A DNA stretch of 64,000 bases, from contig CAJTCY010000011.1 in NCBI GenBank assembly GCA_910575075.1, forward strand, positions 1 through 64,000, written 5' to 3'. Of this stretch, positions 60,249 through 64,000 are shown piece by piece; the first letter of the stretch is position 1; each line of letters begins with the position of its first letter. The stretch is from Lachnospiraceae bacterium. Lineage in GTDB: Bacteria > Bacillota > Clostridia > Lachnospirales > Lachnospiraceae. The notes under the pieces are model-generated. The model was not told the DNA's origin. It worked only from the letters and a program-made list of their open reading frames with translations, and searched no databases. Position numbers and translations under genes: made by a program.

Positions 60249-61325
60249 ATGCCTGCAAAATACACACACCTCGCCAGTTTGTTAAGAAATCTTATTTTCC
60301 AAAATACAGGAAACGGAGTTTACAAGCTCCCTTCAGAACACACCCTCTGCCAGCAATATCATGTAAGCCGTCAGACAGTACGGGCGGCTCTTTCTCTTTT
60401 GGCAGAAGAAGGTCTCATCGAAAAGCGGCACGGCAGCGGTTCTTTTTCCACTGGTCTGGGAGCAAGACAGAACACGGTTGCTGTCATGGTAAATAATGCC
60501 GAAGAATATACCACACCTGCTTTTTTGTCAAATATTAAATCTGTTCTGGGAGCCAAAGGTTACTCCACTAAAATCTATACAACTTATTCGAAAATCTCTG
60601 CTGAACGGGAAATATTAGAAGAACTAAAAGACACCTCTATTCGGGGGCTGATTGCAGAAGGAACTAAAACCGCGCTGCCCAACCCAAATCTGGATCTTTA
60701 TGAATGCTTATTAGCAAAAGGTATCGCTGTTCTGTTCGCTGGCGGATATTACCCTGCCTTTTCCTCTTCCATCTGCATCAAAGATGACAATTACTACGGA
60801 GGATATTTTCTGGCACAACATCTGATACAGCAAGGACATACACAAATTGCAGGTATTTTTAAAATAGATGACCTGCAAGGCATTGAACGGTATTCTGGTT
60901 TTGTCACAGCGCTTCGGGACTACAATATTCCAGCCGCTGACGATCTTACGGTCTGGTACACCATCCCACAGCTAGAAGCTCTGCAGACACGGTCAGACAC
61001 TGGATTTTTCGCCCCTCTCCTGCGCCGGAACAGAGGCATGTATACCGCTGTAATCTGCCAAAATGATGAAATTGCTTATTGGCTGATACGCGAACTGAGA
61101 TATGCCGGCATACGTGTACCAGAAGATGTTTCTGTGGTCTCTTTTGACAACAGCTATATGAGTGACTTAAATTCTGTCCGCATTACCACTCTGTCCCATG
61201 ACCAGGAGCTTGGGACAGCAGCAGCGGCAGCTCTCCTTAAAATAATACAGGGCGAACCTGTATTATCAGAAGATTTATCCTGGAAGCTGATCCAAAAGGG
61301 AAGTGACGCCCCTCCTCAGTTTTAG
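60249..61325 (+). CDS. araR: AraR-type repressor (GntR DNA-binding domain fused to LacI-type sugar-binding domain)
   Basis: The 358-residue protein has an N-terminal GntR winged helix (about 10-70: NGVYKLPSEHTLCQQYHVSR, QTVRAALSLLAEEGLIEKRH, GSGSF). A LacI/GalR-type periplasmic-binding fold follows (AVMVNNAEEYTTPAFL, GLIAEGTKTAL, YYGGYFLAQHLIQQGHTQIA, VICQNDEIAYW, SVVSFDNS). This fusion defines AraR, the L-arabinose-responsive repressor of Firmicutes. The start at 60249 has AAGGAG; upstream codons cross the promoter. It is divergent from ytfQ, which supports an arabinose or related furanose inducer. It converges on the next gene with one base between stops. Confidence 0.85.
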   Translation: MPAKYTHLASLLRNLIFQNTGNGVYKLPSEHTLCQQYHVSRQTVRAALSLLAEEGLIEKRHGSGSFSTGLGARQNTVAVMVNNAEEYTTPAFLSNIKSVLGAKGYSTKIYTTYSKISAEREILEELKDTSIRGLIAEGTKTALPNPNLDLYECLLAKGIAVLFAGGYYPAFSSSICIKDDNYYGGYFLAQHLIQQGHTQIAGIFKIDDLQGIERYSGFVTALRDYNIPAADDLTVWYTIPQLEALQTRSDTGFFAPLLRRNRGMYTAVICQNDEIAYWLIRELRYAGIRVPEDVSVVSFDNSYMSDLNSVRITTLSHDQELGTAAAAALLKIIQGEPVLSEDLSWKLIQKGSDAPPQF

Positions 61326-61326
61326 T

Positions 61327-62943
61327 TTACATTTTTATCCCGCTGCGGTATTCCCGCGGCGTGCATCCCTGGGTTTTTTTAAATACAAAGCTGAAATAAT
61401 GCGGGTCCTTGAACCCTACTTCTGCCGCGATGTCGCCAGACTGCCTCTCTGTCTGGCGCAAAAGGATTTTTGCTTTCTCCATGCGTTTCTGTGTTACATA
61501 TTCTGTAAAAGTCATCTCCATTTCCTGCCGGAAGACGGTACTGAAATAATTAGCGCTGACTTCCACCGCCCCCGCAACTTCATTTAATGAGATAGACTCT
61601 TTCGTATAATTTTCCTCAATATACGCCATAGCTCTTTTAATCATTTTCTTGCTCTGGCTTTCCATGACACGGTCACTGAGCTCCATGGCACGATGAAGGA
61701 GCTCCGCCATGTAAAACCGCATGTCCTCCACATTCAGGCTTAAAATCTGCATTTGATCTGTATATGTATTTTCCAGAAGCTCTCTTTGGCTGTACCCGAT
61801 CCTTTCTACAAAAGCAATAACTGTAAAGCGGATGCTCAGCATCAGATAATCCCGAAAAATCTTAGATTCCAACGCGTCCTTCTGCCCCTCCAGATAGCCA
61901 TCCACAAAATCTTCAATTTCTTCTACCTGACCATGTTCCAGAAAATTCTTAATCACCTCCGGATCCATCTTGGCAATGTCCACATCTTCTAAAGACTCCC
62001 CATCCTGACAGGAAAATTCAGTGGTCTGCATAGTAAGTATATGCTGTGCCGGCCTTAAAAACCGGCAGGACATCATATGGTTCACTTTACTGTATACCTG
62101 CGGAAGAAGACTGAGCCGCTCCACGGGTTCCCCTATGGCACAGCACCACTCCATCTCTGTATCATTCCCGGAACAAATCCTGATAATATTCTCCTGGCAT
62201 TTATTCCTCAGTTCTTCCATCTGCTCTTCTTCCCCTTTGATCAGTATTCCATACGTATTAACATTCCACCGGAAAATCAAAAACTCTGGATATCTCAGAA
62301 AATATCTGGTCAGCTCTTCTCTCTTGCCTGCCACCAGGCGGGACTCCTGAGAGCGCTCTTCTGTATTTCTCTTCTCTCTCAGGCTTACCATGGCAAGATT
62401 ATAGACCGCAGCATCCATTTCCAGAGAAAGCTTCTGCGCTTCTTCATAAATCTCCTGAACCGAAAGCTGCCCTTCAAATACTTTCTCAAAGAAAATTCTC
62501 CGTGAAAACTGTTCATATTCCTGCATATCTTCCCTGTATTTCTCCAGGTAAACTTCCTGTTCCCGCTCATTTTCTATTTTATCCCGGATCTCCAAAAGCG
62601 CCTTCTGCAGAGCAGAACGAGTCACTGGTTTTAGCAGATACTGTTCTACTCCGGCACGAATTGCCTGCCGTGCATATTCAAATTCACTGTAACCACTGAT
62701 AATGATAATCTTCATCTGAGGAAACTCCTGGCTTACAATGCCAGACAATGCCAGACCGTCCATAAACGGCATTTTAATATCAGTAATCAGCAAATCCGGC
62801 TTCACTTTCCGAATCATAGGAAGCGCCATCTCTCCATCACTTGCCTCCCCGGAAAACTGATATCCATACTGCTGCCACATGATGCTGTCCCGCAAATTCT
62901 CTCTGACAATGCTTTCATCCTCCACCAGAAATACTTTTAACAT
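61327..62943 (-). CDS. AraC-family response regulator (YesN-like)
   Basis: The 538-residue protein has a receiver domain at 1-120 with phospho-acceptor Asp55 in LLITDIKMP, SGYSEFEYA and LLKPV. A long helical middle domain covers about 130-430. The C-terminal pair of AraC helix-turn-helix motifs (about 435-535) contains SLNEVAGAVEVSANYFSTVF and SGDIAAEVGFKDPHYFSFVF. YesN-type regulators activate nearby glycan transport and degradation genes. The ATG has GGAGG upstream. It follows the kinase gene by 54 bases, and its stop is one base from the araR stop on the other strand. Confidence 0.9.
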   Translation of the reverse strand: MLKVFLVEDESIVRENLRDSIMWQQYGYQFSGEASDGEMALPMIRKVKPDLLITDIKMPFMDGLALSGIVSQEFPQMKIIIISGYSEFEYARQAIRAGVEQYLLKPVTRSALQKALLEIRDKIENEREQEVYLEKYREDMQEYEQFSRRIFFEKVFEGQLSVQEIYEEAQKLSLEMDAAVYNLAMVSLREKRNTEERSQESRLVAGKREELTRYFLRYPEFLIFRWNVNTYGILIKGEEEQMEELRNKCQENIIRICSGNDTEMEWCCAIGEPVERLSLLPQVYSKVNHMMSCRFLRPAQHILTMQTTEFSCQDGESLEDVDIAKMDPEVIKNFLEHGQVEEIEDFVDGYLEGQKDALESKIFRDYLMLSIRFTVIAFVERIGYSQRELLENTYTDQMQILSLNVEDMRFYMAELLHRAMELSDRVMESQSKKMIKRAMAYIEENYTKESISLNEVAGAVEVSANYFSTVFRQEMEMTFTEYVTQKRMEKAKILLRQTERQSGDIAAEVGFKDPHYFSFVFKKTQGCTPREYRSGIKM

Positions 62944-62997
62944 TTCGCTTCCTCCTTGCTGAAATTTGAGATCATATGGCTTCTGCTTACATCATTT

Positions 62998-63732
62998 CTA
63001 TCCCTTACGAATTTCTTTGGGAAACCGGAGTTCTACCCTGGTTCCCTCCCCATATTCTGAATAAATTTTTATCCCATATTGTTTCCCAAAATATAATTTA
63101 ATCCTTTCATGAACTGCAGCGGCTCCAAACCCTGCGCGTCCGCCTTCCTCCAGGGCATTTTCCAGCTCTTTCTTCTGGCTTGGACGCATTCCCTTTCCAT
63201 TATCCTCCACTGTAATCAAAACATTCTCATCCTGTTCTTTACAGACGACTTTGATTGTACTTTTTCCACGTTTTTCCCTGACACCGTGGTATAATGCATT
63301 TTCCACCAGAGGCTGGATGGTTAGTTTAGGAATACGAACCTCTTCCAGCTCTTTGGGCAGCAGAATTTTATACTCCATACTGTCACCATAACACATCTGC
63401 TGGATATTCATATAACTTGTGGTATGGTCAATTTCTTCCTTTAACCGGATAATATCATGCCCCTTTGACAAGGCAATCCGAAAAAACAGAGACAGCTGAC
63501 TTAGCATCTCCACTGCCTCCTGCTGTTTTCCTGCCTCTACCAGCCACACAATGGCATCCAGGGTATTATAGAGGAAATGAGGGTCCACCTGAACCTGCAG
63601 AAGCTCCAGCTGTCCAAGACGGCGCAGTTCCCTTTCCTTCTCCAGCTCTCTGCGAAGCTCTGCCAGTTCCCGGCGCATCTGTCTCACTTCCTCTGCGCAT
63701 TGCTTTTCCAAATTCTGTTTATTTCCACTCAT
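62998..63732 (-). CDS. Soluble LytS/YesM-type histidine kinase without membrane or sensor domain
   Basis: The protein has 244 residues. An N-terminal coiled coil (about 10-45, RRELAELRRELEKERELRRL) leads straight into the His_kinase domain with QVDPHFLYNTLDAI (His52). The ATPase domain follows, with QPLVENALYHG, VEDNGKGM and GFGAAAVHERIKLYFG. Typical YesM kinases have two membrane spans and an extracellular sensor before this point; here they are absent. The start (GGGAG upstream) lies 30 bases after the methyl-accepting protein gene, which may supply sensing. Confidence 0.85.
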   Translation of the reverse strand: MSGNKQNLEKQCAEEVRQMRRELAELRRELEKERELRRLGQLELLQVQVDPHFLYNTLDAIVWLVEAGKQQEAVEMLSQLSLFFRIALSKGHDIIRLKEEIDHTTSYMNIQQMCYGDSMEYKILLPKELEEVRIPKLTIQPLVENALYHGVREKRGKSTIKVVCKEQDENVLITVEDNGKGMRPSQKKELENALEEGGRAGFGAAAVHERIKLYFGKQYGIKIYSEYGEGTRVELRFPKEIRKG

Positions 63733-63762
63733 GACGCTCCCTGACTTTCTTTTGGCTCTTCC

Positions 63763-64000
63763 CTACAGTTTAAAGAATTTCATTTCCTGGTCCATCTGGT
63801 CTGACAGTCCCTTTAAGCTGTTTGCCGCTTCTGCCAGCATACTGATGGTAGCGCTCAATTCTTCCATGGACGCTGTAGTCTCCTGTGCCGAAGCAGCATT
63901 TTCCTCAGAAAGCGCAGAAAGATTTGCAATCACATCCACCACGGTTTTCCTGGAATCATCACAGACCCTGGTTCTCTCTTCAATCATAGTGGTATCTTCT
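63763..64000 (-). CDS. C-terminal end of a methyl-accepting chemotaxis-type protein (cut by window edge)
   Basis: The open frame runs to the right edge. About 79 codons show SALSEENAASAQETTASMEE followed by LSATISMLAEAANSLKGLSD, the C-terminal coiled coil and methylation-helix pattern of MCP signalling domains. It ends EMKFFKL. The sensory part and CheA-binding tip lie outside the window. It is directly upstream of the soluble kinase and the AraC-type regulator on the same strand, so it may feed signal to that kinase rather than to a flagellar system. Confidence 0.75.
   Translation of the reverse strand, partial: EDTTMIEERTRVCDDSRKTVVDVIANLSALSEENAASAQETTASMEELSATISMLAEAANSLKGLSDQMDQEMKFFKL

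Noticed and set aside
1-64000. tRNA or rRNA genes
   Set aside because: No cloverleaf with CCA-end context or rRNA sequence was noticed on either strand; a tRNAscan run would settle it.

Overview
The window looks like part of a low-to-mid GC Firmicute chromosome, most likely a gut Lachnospiraceae (Blautia/Ruminococcus-like). The grounds are the Clostridia-type core genes (mfd-pth next to a SurA/PrsA-like lipoprotein, uppP, greA), strong AGGAGG ribosome sites, YesM/YesN-style regulators, and very large secreted carbohydrate-active proteins ending in Lys-rich Ig-like domains. Genus is an inference; no 16S or tRNA gene is present.

Region 1 (about 1-7.2 kb) is an accessory patchwork: the first codons of an IS110-like transposase with its leader, two small unknown genes, an N-terminally truncated tyrosine recombinase, and an intact three-gene defence-like operon (AbiEi antitoxin, AbiEii nucleotidyltransferase toxin, DUF4297/Cap4-like nuclease). 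The operon has its own sigma-A promoter inside inverted repeats and its own terminator. It sits against remnants of a VanS-like kinase, an MMPL-type exporter and a regulator.

Region 2 (7.2-26.5 kb) holds a 1678-residue secreted protein with three GH43-like propellers and five near-identical Big_2 repeats, then HsmA, a GNAT acetyltransferase, an XRE membrane regulator and a solitary type IIG restriction-modification enzyme. Next comes an ECF sigma/anti-sigma pair. Three promoters in this region share GTAAC-N14-TACG; they precede the sigma gene and two secreted-protein genes, so a local regulon can be read from the DNA. One of those target genes is frameshifted. An OmpR/HK pair follows, whose regulator appears to start at ATT, then an ApbE-NusG_II-Gx transporter operon (flavinylation/quinone theme).

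Region 3 (26.6-45.4 kb) has a 2147-residue LamG/FIVAR/Big_2 surface protein behind a duplicated, structured non-coding leader, then housekeeping genes (SurA-like lipoprotein, mfd, pth, uppP, greA), a secreted FN3-SH3 protein and a YfhO-type membrane protein.

Region 4 (45.4-64 kb) reads as a pentofuranose/hexofuranose glycan utilisation locus: two secreted GH43 enzymes with LamG and Big_2 domains, a YtfQ/YtfR/YtfT/YjfF-type furanose ABC importer, a divergent AraR-type (GntR+LacI) repressor, an AraC-type response regulator, a soluble LytS/YesM-like kinase and the C-terminus of a methyl-accepting protein. The proposed model, which is inference, is that extracellular GH43 enzymes release arabinofuranose or galactofuranose, the ABC system imports it, and AraR plus the two-component system set expression.
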